NCBI RefSeq assembly: GCF_013201545.1
Contig: NZ_CP053746.1
Coordinates: forward strand, 3,127,001 to 3,191,000
DNA length: 64,000 nt
Direction: 5' to 3'
Source of the DNA: Pseudomonas graminis
GTDB lineage: Bacteria > Pseudomonadota > Gammaproteobacteria > Pseudomonadales > Pseudomonadaceae
The notes beneath the pieces were generated by a model, which worked only from the letters and a program-made list of their open reading frames with translations, was not told the origin of the DNA and searched no databases. The position numbers and the translations under genes are program-made. Positions 26,959 to 36,833 of the stretch are shown here, in pieces (the stretch's first letter is position 1; the number at the start of each line of letters is the position of its first letter).

Positions 26959-27185
26959 AAGGCGCGAACTTCTGGGTGATTGTGTTTTTCGCGTTGATCA
27001 ACAACGGCTGCTCATTGCTCGGCCATGGCGAAGGTTCGGTGGGTGGTGTGGCACGCAGCATGGAGTTCAAGACCGAGGTCGCTGAAGCGGTCGAGATGCA
27101 GCGCTCGCAGAAGCTTAACGCGGGTAATCCTCCGCCACGGCACAGCGAGATGATTTCACCGATCTTTCAGCTGGACGTGGTGTAG
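26955..27185 (+). CDS. Small putative lipoprotein
   Basis: 76 aa, GTG start overlapping the previous stop. The hydrophobic N-terminus 'FWVIVFFALINNGCSLLG' resembles a lipoprotein signal with Cys at residue 19, although 'NNGC' is a weak lipobox. The rest is polar ('EVAEAVEMQRSQKLNAG'). Not recognised. It forms a two-gene unit with the single-span protein and converges on the GST-like gene 35 bp away. Confidence 0.55.
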   Translation: MKGANFWVIVFFALINNGCSLLGHGEGSVGGVARSMEFKTEVAEAVEMQRSQKLNAGNPPPRHSEMISPIFQLDVV

Positions 27186-27220
27186 CGAAGGGGTTCAGCC
27201 AGCAACCAATGCGGTCGCAA

Positions 27221-27850
27221 TCAGCGCTTGGCCATCGCCGTGATGAACAGGTCCGATGCCAGAAATCGCTGTAACCAGCGCTGCAGGTGAGGGTAGGGGC
27301 TTTGCCAGAACCAGTCCGCATCCACCGCGCAAAACTGCCGTACGAACGGCGCAATGGCGATGTCGGCCAGGGTCAGTCGATCGGTGATCAGAAAGTCCCG
27401 TGAAGCCAGTGATTCGTTCAGCCTGCGCAGAAACCTCTCTCCCCGCTGGCGGTAGTCGTCCTGGGTGAATTCGGGATAACGCACGGCGTATTTGTAGTGA
27501 TCCAGATCCTGCTTGAACCTGCCGTCGTTTTCCGCGATCAGCGCGGCGATCTGCCGCTGCCCGTCAGGGTCCTGGGCCAGGGACCAATCGTCCGGGTCAT
27601 GCTGCGCCAGGGCCCAGCCCATGATGTCCAGGCTCTGCTCCAGCACCCGGTCTTGCAGGACCAGAACCGGCACCGTGCCTTTGGGTGAGCGTTCAAGCAT
27701 CTCCGCCGGTTTGGCCTTGAGGCTGACTTCCACCGTGGTCACCGGTACGCCGCAATACCCCAGCGCCATGCGGGCGCGCATGGCGTAGGGGCAGCGGCGA
27801 AACGAGTAGAGCGTCGGCGCCATCGATTCAGCGTGAAGCGCCGACATCAT
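27221..27850 (-). CDS. Glutathione S-transferase-like protein
   Basis: 209 aa. The N-terminal thioredoxin-like domain (residues ~10-85) has 'YSFRRCPYAMRARMALGY', a glutaredoxin-2-like CxxA-type site with a single Cys, and the cis-Pro motif 'KGTVPVLVL'. The C-terminal helical GST domain (~95-205) contains 'LTLADIAIAPFVRQF'. It is closer to Grx2/omega-like thiol transferases than to classical GSTs; substrate unknown. The start at 27850 lies two bases after the cyclophilin stop with GAGG seven bases upstream, so it is the second gene of an operon. Starts at 27847 or at Met10 of this form are possible. Confidence 0.82.
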   Translation of the reverse strand: MMSALHAESMAPTLYSFRRCPYAMRARMALGYCGVPVTTVEVSLKAKPAEMLERSPKGTVPVLVLQDRVLEQSLDIMGWALAQHDPDDWSLAQDPDGQRQIAALIAENDGRFKQDLDHYKYAVRYPEFTQDDYRQRGERFLRRLNESLASRDFLITDRLTLADIAIAPFVRQFCAVDADWFWQSPYPHLQRWLQRFLASDLFITAMAKR

Positions 27851-27852
27851 GC

Positions 27853-28362
27853 TCAGGCCTCGGTCAGTTCGCCGCAATCGGCGATGACGACTTTCTTGCT
27901 GGTGCGGCCGGATTGCGAACCCAGCGCTTCGATGGCCTTGACCACGTCCATGCCTTCAACGACTTTGCCGAACACGACGTGCTTGCCGTCCAGCCACTCG
28001 GTGACGATGGTGGTGATGAAGAACTGGCTGCCGTTGGTGTTCGGGCCAGCGTTGGCCATCGACAGGTCACCTGGGGCGGTGTGCTTGAGGGTGAAGTTTT
28101 CGTCTTCGAACTTGTTGCCGTAAATCGACTTGCCGCCGGTGCCGTTGTGGTTGGTGAAGTCACCGCCCTGCAGCATGAAGTTCTGGATCACGCGGTGGAA
28201 CGACGAACCCTTGTAGCTCAGGCCGTCGCCTTTTTCGCCGGTGCACAGCGCGCGGAAGTTTTCAGCGGTTTTCGGAACGACGTCGTTGTGCAGCTCCATG
28301 ACGATGCGGCCCATTTTCTCGCCGTCTGCAGTGATGTCGAAGAATACTTTTGAGTTTGCCAC
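27853..28362 (-). CDS. Peptidyl-prolyl cis-trans isomerase, cyclophilin type
   Basis: 169-aa cytoplasmic cyclophilin that speeds proline isomerisation in folding proteins. Active-site residues are present in '[17 protein letters not shown]', '[15 protein letters not shown]' and '[12 protein letters not shown]'. It carries the '[16 protein letters not shown]' insertion typical of eukaryote-like CypA proteins and absent from the short bacterial PpiB, a form common in Pseudomonas. No signal peptide. It is the first gene of the pair with the GST-like protein. Confidence 0.92.
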   Translation of the reverse strand: MANSKVFFDITADGEKMGRIVMELHNDVVPKTAENFRALCTGEKGDGLSYKGSSFHRVIQNFMLQGGDFTNHNGTGGKSIYGNKFEDENFTLKHTAPGDLSMANAGPNTNGSQFFITTIVTEWLDGKHVVFGKVVEGMDVVKAIEALGSQSGRTSKKVVIADCGELTEA

Positions 28363-28466
28363 GTGGTTTTACCTTCTTTCGAGTTTGGCGCGACTGCTGC
28401 CGCGCAAGGGATACAGGGTTGCACAGAAACGCCATCGGGCGTGTCCGTGCGTCGTGAAAAAACGGA

Positions 28467-31400
28467 TCAGCCGCTGCTGACCTCGACCGTGCTCAGGCCA
28501 TTGCCCTGACGCCGCACTTGAATCTGCACGGGGATGCGCTCGTGCATTTCCTGTACGTGGGAGATGACGCCGACCTTGCGGCCCTGGGCTTGCAGCCCGT
28601 CAAGGGCGTCCATGGCCAGTTGCAGGGATTCAGGATCGAGGCTGCCGAAGCCTTCGTCGATGAACAGCGATTCAATCTTCAGCGTGCTTGACGCCATGGA
28701 GGCCAGGCCCAGCGCCAGGGCGAGGGACACCAGGAACGTTTCCCCGCCCGACAGCGAGTGAACCGAGCGCAGTTCGTCGCCCATCTCGGTGTCCATCACC
28801 AGCAAGCCGAGCATGCTGCCGCCGCGTTTCAGGCGATAGCGTCGCACCAGCTGCTTGAGCTGCGCGTTGGCGTGGTGCACCAGCAAATCAAGGTTGTACG
28901 CCTGGGCGATCTTGCGGAACGTGTCGCCGGTGGCGGAGCCGATCAGCGCGTTGAGCCGGCCCCAGCGCTGATAGTCGGACTGCGCCTGGGCGATGCGTTC
29001 CTGCAGTGCGCTGCTGGCGTCGCGACGGCGGTTGTCTTCGCTGACCTGAGCGCGCAAGTCGGCGCATAGCTGATCCTGAATGACCGATTGCGCCTGCGCT
29101 TCGGTCAACGCGGTCAGTAACTGCTCGGCATCGCCACTGTCGCTGTGCTGGGCCTGATGTTGTTGCAACTGCGCCGCACGCTCCTCCACCAACACCCTGG
29201 CTTGCTCCAGCGCCTTTTCGCTGGACTGCAATTGCTGACGTAACTCGCCAACACTGTCGTCGCTCATCCCCAGCAAGGCCTCAAGCGCGGCATCATCCAG
29301 CTCGCTGTGGCTGCTGCGCCACTCGGCGATCTGCCGTTCGAGTTCTGCCAATTCCTGTTCAAGGGCCTGCAAGCGCTGTTGCTCACCCTCCAGTTCGGCG
29401 GTCAGCTTGATCAGTTCGCTGCGCGCCGCTTGCAGTTCGTAGGCGATGGCGGCCTGAGCCTCACGGGCCTGCTCGACCGCCTGTTCAAGGGCGTGCTGCC
29501 AGCGCTCGGGGGACGCATGATCGCCGAGGGTCTGTGCCAGGCGCTGTTGCACCGTCTGTTGCTGCTGCTGACGGGCAGCGAGTTGCGCCTGCACCTTCTG
29601 ATGTTCTGTCTCGCGACTCTGCTGCGCAACCTGCTCGCGCTCCAGTTTTTGCGCCCGCTCGCTGTGCTCCTGCTGCTCGTTCTTCTGCTGATCGAGCTGC
29701 TCGACGCGGGCGGCAATGTCGTTATCCAGCTGCATGAAGCTCTGGGTCGCCGACTCGCGCCACTGGCTCAGGCTTTCGGCGGGTAGCAGGGGCTCGAACT
29801 CCTGCAACGCTGCTTCGAAATCCTGGTTGTCCAGCGCGATATGGCGTTGCTGATCGTCCAGCAGCTTCATGGCCTGCTGACTGGCCTCGCGCGCCTCAAG
29901 CACTTGCTGCTGCAGGGACTCAGCATCCCGCTGCACTTTAAGTAGTCGGGTCTGGCGCTGCTCGGCGCTGAGGATGTCCTGGGCCAGTTGATGCAGGCGT
30001 TCGCTCAGCCAGTCCCCGCGCAAGTGCTCGGGTTGCTCCAGCAAGCGCGGATACAGCGGGTGAGCTTCCAGCTCAGGTGCCAGGGTTTGCAGCTGTTCGG
30101 CCAGTTGGTCCTGCTGCGGCTTGGACTGCTTGAGCTGGTTATTGAGCTCAGCGACTTCGGCGCGCAGCTCGGCGAGCTTTTCGCTGAGCTGCCCGACGGT
30201 TTGCCGGGCGCGCGCCTCTTCGCCATCGTCATGGCCCGACAGCGCTTCCAGCAACGCAGCGGACTGGTGATACGGATGTTCTTCACTGCCGCACACCGGG
30301 CACGGTTGTTGATCGACCAATTGCTCGCGCAGTTGCTCGACACTGGCGCTGCGGGCCAGGCGCTGGCGTTGCAGCAGTTCAACGGTGACCTTCAGCGCCT
30401 GCTCGGCGGCTTCGTGTTCGGCCTTGAGTTTCAGGCCTTGGGCGATGCCTTGGGCGCGACGCTCGGTGGCCTGCTGCTGGCGGGTTTGCACGTCCAGCAA
30501 CCGGCCGGCGACGTCCTGATGGCGCTGCCACAAGCGTTCGAGGGAGTCGCTGGCGCTGTGCTGCTGACGGTTATCCTGCAGCAGTTGTCCCAGCCGCTCG
30601 ATGTCGTGGCTGACCGCGTCGGCCTTGACCTCGGCGTCGTCGTACAGCGCCTGCAACGCGCTGCGGCGCTCGCTTAGTGTCTGCTCGGCGAGTGTGGCGT
30701 TTTTTTCCAGCTGCGGCAGCTCGGCACGGCCCTGAATCAGGCGCGCGCTGAGCTGCACGGTTTGCTGAAGACGCGGCCGGTAGGCGCTCCACGACTGACT
30801 CAAGGTGGTCAGCGACGCGCTCTGCTCCAGTTGCTCGGCGATGGACTGCAAGCGCGACTCGACTTGGCGCTGCTGCTCGGCCAGTTGATCGAGGGTCGAC
30901 TGCCCCTCGGTGCTGGCCTGTTGCGCGGCGCGTGCCTGCTCGTCGAGCTGTTGCAGCTCCTGATTCAAATGATTGAGCTTGGCCTGCTGCTCGAACGCTT
31001 CACTCAGGGCGGGCCGCGCGTTGATCAGTTGTTCCTGCGCCTGCTGCAACGCGCTGTCTGCGTTGATGCGCTTGCTGTCCAGCTCGGCAATGCGCGCATC
31101 CAGTCCGGTTTGCTTGAGCTGATCGGCTTGAATCGCAGCGGTGAGCGGCGCGAGCTGAGCCTGAAGCCGGGCGCGCTGACCGAACAGATGCCGCTGTGGC
31201 GCCAGACGCTCCAACAGCGCAAGCCGCTGGCGATCGGCACTGTGGGCGTCCCATGTCTGTTGGGCGCTGGCGAGCTGTTCGTTGGCGGCATGATGGCTGT
31301 CGCCCAGGCGATTCAATTCCTTGAACCATTGCTGCTTGAGCTCCAGCTGGCGCAGTTGCGCCTGTTGCAGTTTCAGCTCCTGCCGGGCTTCGTTGCAGCG

Positions 31401-32114
31401 CTGCTCAAGCTCGGCGCGCTGCTCCGGCTCCATCGGCGTGAGCGTGCCGGCCTGGGCCTGAAGGGTTTTCAGCGCCTCTTCGGCTTCCTTGCTTTTGCTG
31501 TAGGCGCGGCGGCCCAACTGGCTGTAGATCGCCGTGTCGGTGAGCTTTTCCAGCAGCTCGCTGCGGTCTTTGTCGTCGGCCTTGAGGAAGGCACTGAATT
31601 CGCTTTGCGCCAGCATCACCGCGCGGGTGAACTGCTCGAAGTTCAGCCCCAGGCGCGCTTCCAGCAGGGTCTTGTACTCGGTCTTGTTCTGCGTGCTGAG
31701 AATCTGTTCGCTGTCCAGATCGATCAGCGTCTGGCGGCTGGCCTGGAGTTTTTTCGTGGCGTTGTCGCGGGCTCGGTTGGCTTCCCAGCGCGCGCGATAA
31801 CGACGCTTGTCGATGCCGACGAAATCCACCTCGGCGTAACCGCTGCCGGTGCCGCGACGCAGCAGGTTGCGCGGGTCGTTGGTGCTGATGTCGCCGTCGA
31901 TCTCCGGCACGCGGGACTGGCCAATGTTGTTCAGCCGGGGAATCGCGCCGAACAGCGCCAGACAGAGGGCGTCCAGCAGCGTGCTTTTGCCCGCGCCGGT
32001 GGGGCCGGTGATGGCGAACAGGCCGGCGCTGGCGAGGGGCTCGGCGGTGAAATCCAGCTCGAACGGACCGGCCAGCGAGGCGAGGTTTTTCAGGCGAATG
32101 GAGAGGATTTTCAT
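28467..32114 (-). CDS. sbcC: Exonuclease subunit SbcC
   Basis: 1215-aa SMC/Rad50-like ATPase which, with SbcD, cleaves hairpins and double-strand-break ends. Walker A 'GPTGAGKST' lies at residues 37-45. Very long Gln/Glu/Leu-rich coiled coils flank the zinc hook CPVC (~605-608). The signature 'SLSGGETFLVSLALALGLAS' and Walker B 'IESLFIDEGFGSLD' are near the C-terminus. The start at 32114 is fixed by the four-base ATGA overlap with sbcD. The longer frame to 32402 lies inside sbcD and is not used. Confidence 0.95.
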   Translation of the reverse strand: MKILSIRLKNLASLAGPFELDFTAEPLASAGLFAITGPTGAGKSTLLDALCLALFGAIPRLNNIGQSRVPEIDGDISTNDPRNLLRRGTGSGYAEVDFVGIDKRRYRARWEANRARDNATKKLQASRQTLIDLDSEQILSTQNKTEYKTLLEARLGLNFEQFTRAVMLAQSEFSAFLKADDKDRSELLEKLTDTAIYSQLGRRAYSKSKEAEEALKTLQAQAGTLTPMEPEQRAELEQRCNEARQELKLQQAQLRQLELKQQWFKELNRLGDSHHAANEQLASAQQTWDAHSADRQRLALLERLAPQRHLFGQRARLQAQLAPLTAAIQADQLKQTGLDARIAELDSKRINADSALQQAQEQLINARPALSEAFEQQAKLNHLNQELQQLDEQARAAQQASTEGQSTLDQLAEQQRQVESRLQSIAEQLEQSASLTTLSQSWSAYRPRLQQTVQLSARLIQGRAELPQLEKNATLAEQTLSERRSALQALYDDAEVKADAVSHDIERLGQLLQDNRQQHSASDSLERLWQRHQDVAGRLLDVQTRQQQATERRAQGIAQGLKLKAEHEAAEQALKVTVELLQRQRLARSASVEQLREQLVDQQPCPVCGSEEHPYHQSAALLEALSGHDDGEEARARQTVGQLSEKLAELRAEVAELNNQLKQSKPQQDQLAEQLQTLAPELEAHPLYPRLLEQPEHLRGDWLSERLHQLAQDILSAEQRQTRLLKVQRDAESLQQQVLEAREASQQAMKLLDDQQRHIALDNQDFEAALQEFEPLLPAESLSQWRESATQSFMQLDNDIAARVEQLDQQKNEQQEHSERAQKLEREQVAQQSRETEHQKVQAQLAARQQQQQTVQQRLAQTLGDHASPERWQHALEQAVEQAREAQAAIAYELQAARSELIKLTAELEGEQQRLQALEQELAELERQIAEWRSSHSELDDAALEALLGMSDDSVGELRQQLQSSEKALEQARVLVEERAAQLQQHQAQHSDSGDAEQLLTALTEAQAQSVIQDQLCADLRAQVSEDNRRRDASSALQERIAQAQSDYQRWGRLNALIGSATGDTFRKIAQAYNLDLLVHHANAQLKQLVRRYRLKRGGSMLGLLVMDTEMGDELRSVHSLSGGETFLVSLALALGLASMASSTLKIESLFIDEGFGSLDPESLQLAMDALDGLQAQGRKVGVISHVQEMHERIPVQIQVRRQGNGLSTVEVSSG

Positions 32115-33349
32115 GGCTGCTCGCTCTCCAGCTGAACGTCCTGAAGCAGGGTCGCGAAATCCTGCAGCGTCTGTTCGTCGACCTCGCTGCCGTAGCTGTC
32201 CTGCCAGGCGCGGCTGAACAGTTCCTGCGGGCTCAACTGGTCCAGTTCGATCAGGTCCTGGTTGGCGTCTTCGCGGCTGCCCTTGCCGGCGTATTCGGCG
32301 GCGATCCGCACCAGCCGAACGGCCTTGCCTTCCAGCGCGGCCTCGATCTGGTTGCGCAGGTCGGGCTGCGGTTCGTCCAGGCGCACGCGGACTTCGAGCC
32401 ACGGCTGGCGGTCGACGTCGGCGAGCAGGTCGATGTCCGGCAGATCCCGCAGTTGCAGCAACAGCTCGGCCAGTGGCGCCGGGCCGACCCTTTGCAGATT
32501 GACGGCGCGGGGTATTAACAGCGGTTTCACGCTGACCAGCTTGTCACCGTCGCACTCGATTTCGAGGATCTGATGCTGGTAGCCGATTTCCGAAAACGAC
32601 AGGGGAATGGGCGAGCCGCTGTAGCGAATGCGGTCTTCGCCGTTAATCCGCTGTGGCTTGTGCAGATGACCCAGCGCGACGTAGGTGATGCTGTCGCCGA
32701 ACAGGCTGGCGGGCAGGGCCTCGGCGTTGCCGATGATCAGGCTGCGTTCGGAGTCTTCCGACACCGAGCCGCCGGCCATGTGCGCGTGGCTGATGGCAAT
32801 CAGCGCCTGGCCTTTCTTGCGCCGCTGGTTCGCGGCGGCGATGAGCATTTCATGGACCTGACCGATGCCACGCAAATAGTTGTCGCCCAACGCCGCGCCG
32901 GTCACTTCAGCCGGCCGCAGGAAGGGCAGCGCCAGGCACCAGCCGACGATTTTGCCCTTGGCGTTGGTCAGCGGCAGCAACAGGCGATCGACATCGAGCA
33001 CGCCATCGTCGAGCCACAGCACCCGGCCCAGAGCGTGGGTGCGCAGGCGTCGCATCAGCGGCGCGGGCAGTTCGATGCGCGAGCCGGAGTCGTGGTTGCC
33101 GGCGATCATGACGATGGTCAGCTGCGGATTCTGTTCGTGGGCGCTGACGATGAAGTCGTACAGGCGCTCCTGTGATTTGACCGGCGGATTGACCGTGTCA
33201 AAGATGTCGCCGGCAATCAGCAGGACATCCGGATTGCGCTCGGCCAGACGGGCCAGGAGCCAGGTCAGAAAGCTGGCATGTTCGAAATCTCGCTCCTGAC
33301 CATGAAGGTTCTGGCCGAGGTGCCAGTCGGAGGTGTGGAACAGACGCAT
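32111..33349 (-). CDS. sbcD: Exonuclease subunit SbcD
   Basis: 412-aa calcineurin-like nuclease subunit (Mre11-like). Metal-binding motifs in order: 'FHTSDWHLGQ', 'IAGDIFDTVNPP', 'IAGNHDSGSR', 'ISHAHMAGG' and 'ALGHLHKPQR'. The C-terminal SbcD domain interacts with SbcC. The stop overlaps the sbcC start. It lies 68 bp after batD, with a strong hairpin in between. Confidence 0.95.
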   Translation of the reverse strand: MRLFHTSDWHLGQNLHGQERDFEHASFLTWLLARLAERNPDVLLIAGDIFDTVNPPVKSQERLYDFIVSAHEQNPQLTIVMIAGNHDSGSRIELPAPLMRRLRTHALGRVLWLDDGVLDVDRLLLPLTNAKGKIVGWCLALPFLRPAEVTGAALGDNYLRGIGQVHEMLIAAANQRRKKGQALIAISHAHMAGGSVSEDSERSLIIGNAEALPASLFGDSITYVALGHLHKPQRINGEDRIRYSGSPIPLSFSEIGYQHQILEIECDGDKLVSVKPLLIPRAVNLQRVGPAPLAELLLQLRDLPDIDLLADVDRQPWLEVRVRLDEPQPDLRNQIEAALEGKAVRLVRIAAEYAGKGSREDANQDLIELDQLSPQELFSRAWQDSYGSEVDEQTLQDFATLLQDVQLESEQP

Positions 33350-33367
33350 GGGGGTACCTTGGTTTAA

Positions 33368-33410
33368 CGATCAGCCTGTTTTCCAGCGTTGCCGGAAAAC
33401 GCGCTGATCG
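33368..33410 (-). other. Long hairpin between batD and sbcD
   Basis: Outer stem CGATCAGC/GCTGATCG and inner stem GTTTTCC/GGAAAAC around a short loop; the minus strand continues TTAAACC. It may end the moxR-bat transcript or reduce read-through into sbcDC. Confidence 0.5.
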
Positions 33411-33417
33411 ATGGAAA

Positions 33418-35103
33418 TCATTTTGGATACAGCGGCGGCAGGCTGTCGCCTCCGTTCGGGTCCTGGGGGTTCTCGATGGCGGGCAGCGCTTTGACGGCGC
33501 GCCAGAGGTCTTCGCCCAGCCACAGTTTTTCGGTCTCGCTGTACAGCGCGCCATTCAATCCGTCCAGCGCATGGGACAGCGGCACGAAGCGCGCGGCCAT
33601 GTCGGCCAGAGTTTCCGGTTGTTGACGGGCCCAGGCGTCCAGCGCCTGGCGGGTGGCGTGGGGGTCGTTGGCCAGGCACGCGCGTTTCAGGTCGTCGAGC
33701 ACTGTACGCGGACTCGGCCCCGTTTGCGCGACCCGGGCCAGCGCCGGTTGCCAGCGCCCGCGCCACCACAGGCCGAAGCCCAGCAGCGTGGTGAAACTCA
33801 ACAGCACCGTGCTCAACTGCCACGGCCACACCGGCGGGCCAATCACCGTCACATTACCGTTGTCGCTCACGGGCGTGTCCACGGCGAACGCCGGATTGAG
33901 GCTGACCTGCAAGGTGCGGGCGGGCAGGGCGCTGTGCTCCAGGTGATCTTCCTGGGTGTTCCACCAGACCAGATCGACAGCGGGAATCTCGATGGCGCCG
34001 GGACGATTGGGCACCAGCGCCTCGCGTTCCTCACGCACGCCGGTCAAGCCGCGCTCACCGGCCTGATTGCTCAGTTGCGGCTGGTCCGGGTAGCGCCGCA
34101 ACGCGCTGACGTCGGTGGCGGGCAGCGGCGGCAACTGCGCGCTGGACAGCCCTTCGGCCTTCAATTGCAGGGTGCGGGTGAGGGAATCGCCGACCTGGCT
34201 GTGGGCAGGTTCCGGGCTCCAGTTTTCACTGAGGCTGACGCTGCGCGCCGGCAGCCATGGCGTATCGGCGGGGTAGTGCGCCGGTTGCGGCTTGACGTCG
34301 AGGGTCAGGGGCAGCGACGTCACGTGCATCAGTCGGCCGGGTTTCGGCCCGCTGGCCATCGCGCCGGGCGCCATGGCGGCGGCCGCAGCGGCGTCGGTGG
34401 TGTCCTGAACCAGCGTGGCGCTGAACGCCTGGGCGGGGATGGTCAGCGCGCCGCTGTGCTGCGGGTAAAGCGCATAGCGCATTTCGATCACGCCGTGGCG
34501 AATGCCATTGATCTGCTTCTCGTACGTGCGCGTGTCACCAAGCTTTTCGATGCGCGCGTCGGGCACTTGCAGCGGTGTCAGGCTGCTGTCGTCGAACAGC
34601 GACACCGAATGGTAAATGCGCACGGTGAGCAAGACCTGCGCCTGAACATACACACTGTCCTGATCAAGGCTCGCCTCCATGAACACCGGGGCGAGCTTCT
34701 GCTCCTGACCCTGGGCGGCAGGGCCGACATCGACCACTTGCAGCACGATCGGCTGGCTGGTCATTTCGCCCAGTTTCAAGGACGGGATTTCGATCGAACC
34801 GCTGTGGCGCGGCATCAGCGTGATCAGCCAGCGGGTCGTCGCGTGCACGTTGCCTTCCAGCGTGGTCAGGCTGTTGAGCTGGCGGGTGTCGCGGACCTCG
34901 AAGTCGGCGTCCAGCGCACTCATGTCCGGACGGCCGAAGACGGTCGCGTCGTCGGTCTCAAGGGTCAGTTCGACGGTTTCGCCAGTGTTGACGCGCGTGC
35001 GATCGACGCTGGATTGCAGCGTGGAGCCTGCACTGTCGGCCTGCGCCACCAGGGCAAACAGGCACCACATTCCTGCGATCAGCAACCTGTGCAGACGACT
35101 CAT
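33418..35103 (-). CDS. BatD-family membrane protein
   Basis: 561 aa. An N-terminal signal peptide ('LLIAGMWCLFALVAQA') is followed by a long periplasmic part built of Ig-like beta domains ('VDRTRVNTGETVELTLETDD'), a membrane segment (~430-450, 'WQLSTVLLSFTTLLGFGLWW') and a cytoplasmic tail. BatD proteins accompany MoxR AAA+ ATPases and VWA proteins and are linked to stress resistance and envelope assembly; the biochemical role is not settled. The start overlaps the preceding VWA/TPR gene by four bases. Confidence 0.87.
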   Translation of the reverse strand: MSRLHRLLIAGMWCLFALVAQADSAGSTLQSSVDRTRVNTGETVELTLETDDATVFGRPDMSALDADFEVRDTRQLNSLTTLEGNVHATTRWLITLMPRHSGSIEIPSLKLGEMTSQPIVLQVVDVGPAAQGQEQKLAPVFMEASLDQDSVYVQAQVLLTVRIYHSVSLFDDSSLTPLQVPDARIEKLGDTRTYEKQINGIRHGVIEMRYALYPQHSGALTIPAQAFSATLVQDTTDAAAAAAMAPGAMASGPKPGRLMHVTSLPLTLDVKPQPAHYPADTPWLPARSVSLSENWSPEPAHSQVGDSLTRTLQLKAEGLSSAQLPPLPATDVSALRRYPDQPQLSNQAGERGLTGVREEREALVPNRPGAIEIPAVDLVWWNTQEDHLEHSALPARTLQVSLNPAFAVDTPVSDNGNVTVIGPPVWPWQLSTVLLSFTTLLGFGLWWRGRWQPALARVAQTGPSPRTVLDDLKRACLANDPHATRQALDAWARQQPETLADMAARFVPLSHALDGLNGALYSETEKLWLGEDLWRAVKALPAIENPQDPNGGDSLPPLYPK

Positions 35104-36833
35104 CGGGTCTTTTCCTGATGCTGCTGTTGTTCGTACCAGAATTTGCGCCGCAACAGCTCACCGGGTTCGTCGGGGATCTGTCGCAGCCATTGTTCGAGCG
35201 CCTGTTTTTGCTCGCCATCGATTTGCCCGTCCCCCGGTTTGCCGGAAGCGCGGGCAGGCTCATCGCTGTCGGATCCTGCGCCGGAAGCCTGCTCGTCGGC
35301 CGAGGCTTCCTGATCGCTGGCCGAGCGGTCGGCATTGGCATCCTGCGGCGCTGACTGCGCGTTCGATGACGTCTGTCCGGCATTGCCTTGGCGGGCATTG
35401 TCGGCGTTCTCGTCAGTCTTCGCCTTCTCGTCTGCTTTTGCCTGATCCGACGCTTTGCTTTGCTCCAGGAGCTTTTCCACCAACGCCTTGTTGGCCAACG
35501 CCGCCGGGAAGTCCGGTTGACGCTCCAGCGCCTGTTCATAAGCGTCAATGGCGCCTTCCAGCTCACCACTCCGGGCCAGTGCATTACCACGATTGTAATG
35601 GTCGGCGGCGCTGCTGCCCTGGGCAAAGCGCTGGACGGCGCCGGCATAGTCACCGGCCTGATAGAGGGCAATGCCTTGCCACTGCGGGTCTTCGAAGTGC
35701 CGCGCGGCTTCTGCCGGATGATGCCGCTTGAGCAGGTGATCGCCCTGTTGATCGGGACGGCGCCACAAGTCTTCGAAACCAAACGCGTAGCTGGGTTGCG
35801 GCACGGCCATCAACAGCAACGGCAAACCCAACAGCCAGCCGCGACGCCCGGCGCAACCGGCCAGCAGCAGAAGCGGCAGCAGCAACCAGTAGCCCTGATC
35901 CGCCCAGCGGTCGAGCCGCACTTTCTGGCCCTGGCTGATCAGGCTCTTCGGGCCTTCCAGCAGGCCGAGTTCGTCGAGGTCCTGATTGTCCAGGCGCAGC
36001 GCGGTGTAGCGACCGCCCAGGCTGTCGGCGAAATCCTTGAGCACAGGCCCGTCCAGACGCGGCACGAGAATGCCGCCTTGGGCGTCCTTCAGGAAACCGC
36101 CTTTCTCTTGCGTGACTGGCGTGCCTTCCGCCGTGCCGACACCGAGCATTAACAAAGGGGGGGCATCGCGTCCGGTCATCGCGGCGCGAATCCCCTGACG
36201 TTCGGCGTCGCTGAGGGACGAACCGACCCACAGCAGTCGCCCCTGGCCCAGGTCGCCCTGTTCCAGCAAATCCAGCGCCTTGCGCACGGCGAGGTCTGCG
36301 CGCTGGCCGGCTTCAGGCATGATCGCTGGCTTGATCGCATCCAGCAGGTTTTTGCTGGTCGCCAGGTCATCGGACAGCGGCACCAACGTGTGGGCGCTGC
36401 CGGCGTACACGATGATCGCGGTCTGTGAATCGCTGCGCGCCTGCAGCAGATCGAGCAACTTGCGCCGCGCCTGTTCGAGTCGGGTGGGCGGGCTGTCAGC
36501 CGCGAGCATTTCCGGGGTCAACTCGATCATCACCACCAACGGATCGACCGGCCGCTGGCTGTTCTGCTCAACCCGCTGCCAGCTCGGCCCGTGCAGTGCC
36601 AACACCGCCAGCAACCAGCCAAGGCCCAGCACCACCCACGGCAATTTGCTTTCCCGACCGCCGCCACCGCTGAGCAAAGCAGAATGGAAGGCGCTGGGAA
36701 TAATCATCTGCCAGCGCCCGACGCGCTTCTGCCGATTCCATAACCGCCACAACAGCCAGCCAAGCGCCGGCAGCATCAGCAGCCACCCCGGGCGCGACCA
36801 ATGGGGCCATAGACTGGAAAGGAATTCGATCAT
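35100..36833 (-). CDS. VWA-TPR membrane protein (BatB/BatC-like fusion)
   Basis: 577 aa. Two N-terminal membrane segments (~12-30, ~55-75) come before a von Willebrand factor A domain (~85-290; the metal site is degenerate, 'VVMIELTPEMLA' where DxSxS would be). Further membrane helices (~305-345) precede TPR repeats (~390-450, 'HYNRGNALARSGELEGAIDAY', split: HYNRGNALARSG / ELEGAIDAY). The C-terminus is a long Asp/Ser/Ala-rich disordered tail. It combines what other bacteria encode as batB and batC. ATGA overlaps tie it to both neighbours. The longer frame to 36881 lies inside batA. Confidence 0.87.
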   Translation of the reverse strand: MIEFLSSLWPHWSRPGWLLMLPALGWLLWRLWNRQKRVGRWQMIIPSAFHSALLSGGGGRESKLPWVVLGLGWLLAVLALHGPSWQRVEQNSQRPVDPLVVMIELTPEMLAADSPPTRLEQARRKLLDLLQARSDSQTAIIVYAGSAHTLVPLSDDLATSKNLLDAIKPAIMPEAGQRADLAVRKALDLLEQGDLGQGRLLWVGSSLSDAERQGIRAAMTGRDAPPLLMLGVGTAEGTPVTQEKGGFLKDAQGGILVPRLDGPVLKDFADSLGGRYTALRLDNQDLDELGLLEGPKSLISQGQKVRLDRWADQGYWLLLPLLLLAGCAGRRGWLLGLPLLLMAVPQPSYAFGFEDLWRRPDQQGDHLLKRHHPAEAARHFEDPQWQGIALYQAGDYAGAVQRFAQGSSAADHYNRGNALARSGELEGAIDAYEQALERQPDFPAALANKALVEKLLEQSKASDQAKADEKAKTDENADNARQGNAGQTSSNAQSAPQDANADRSASDQEASADEQASGAGSDSDEPARASGKPGDGQIDGEQKQALEQWLRQIPDEPGELLRRKFWYEQQQHQEKTR

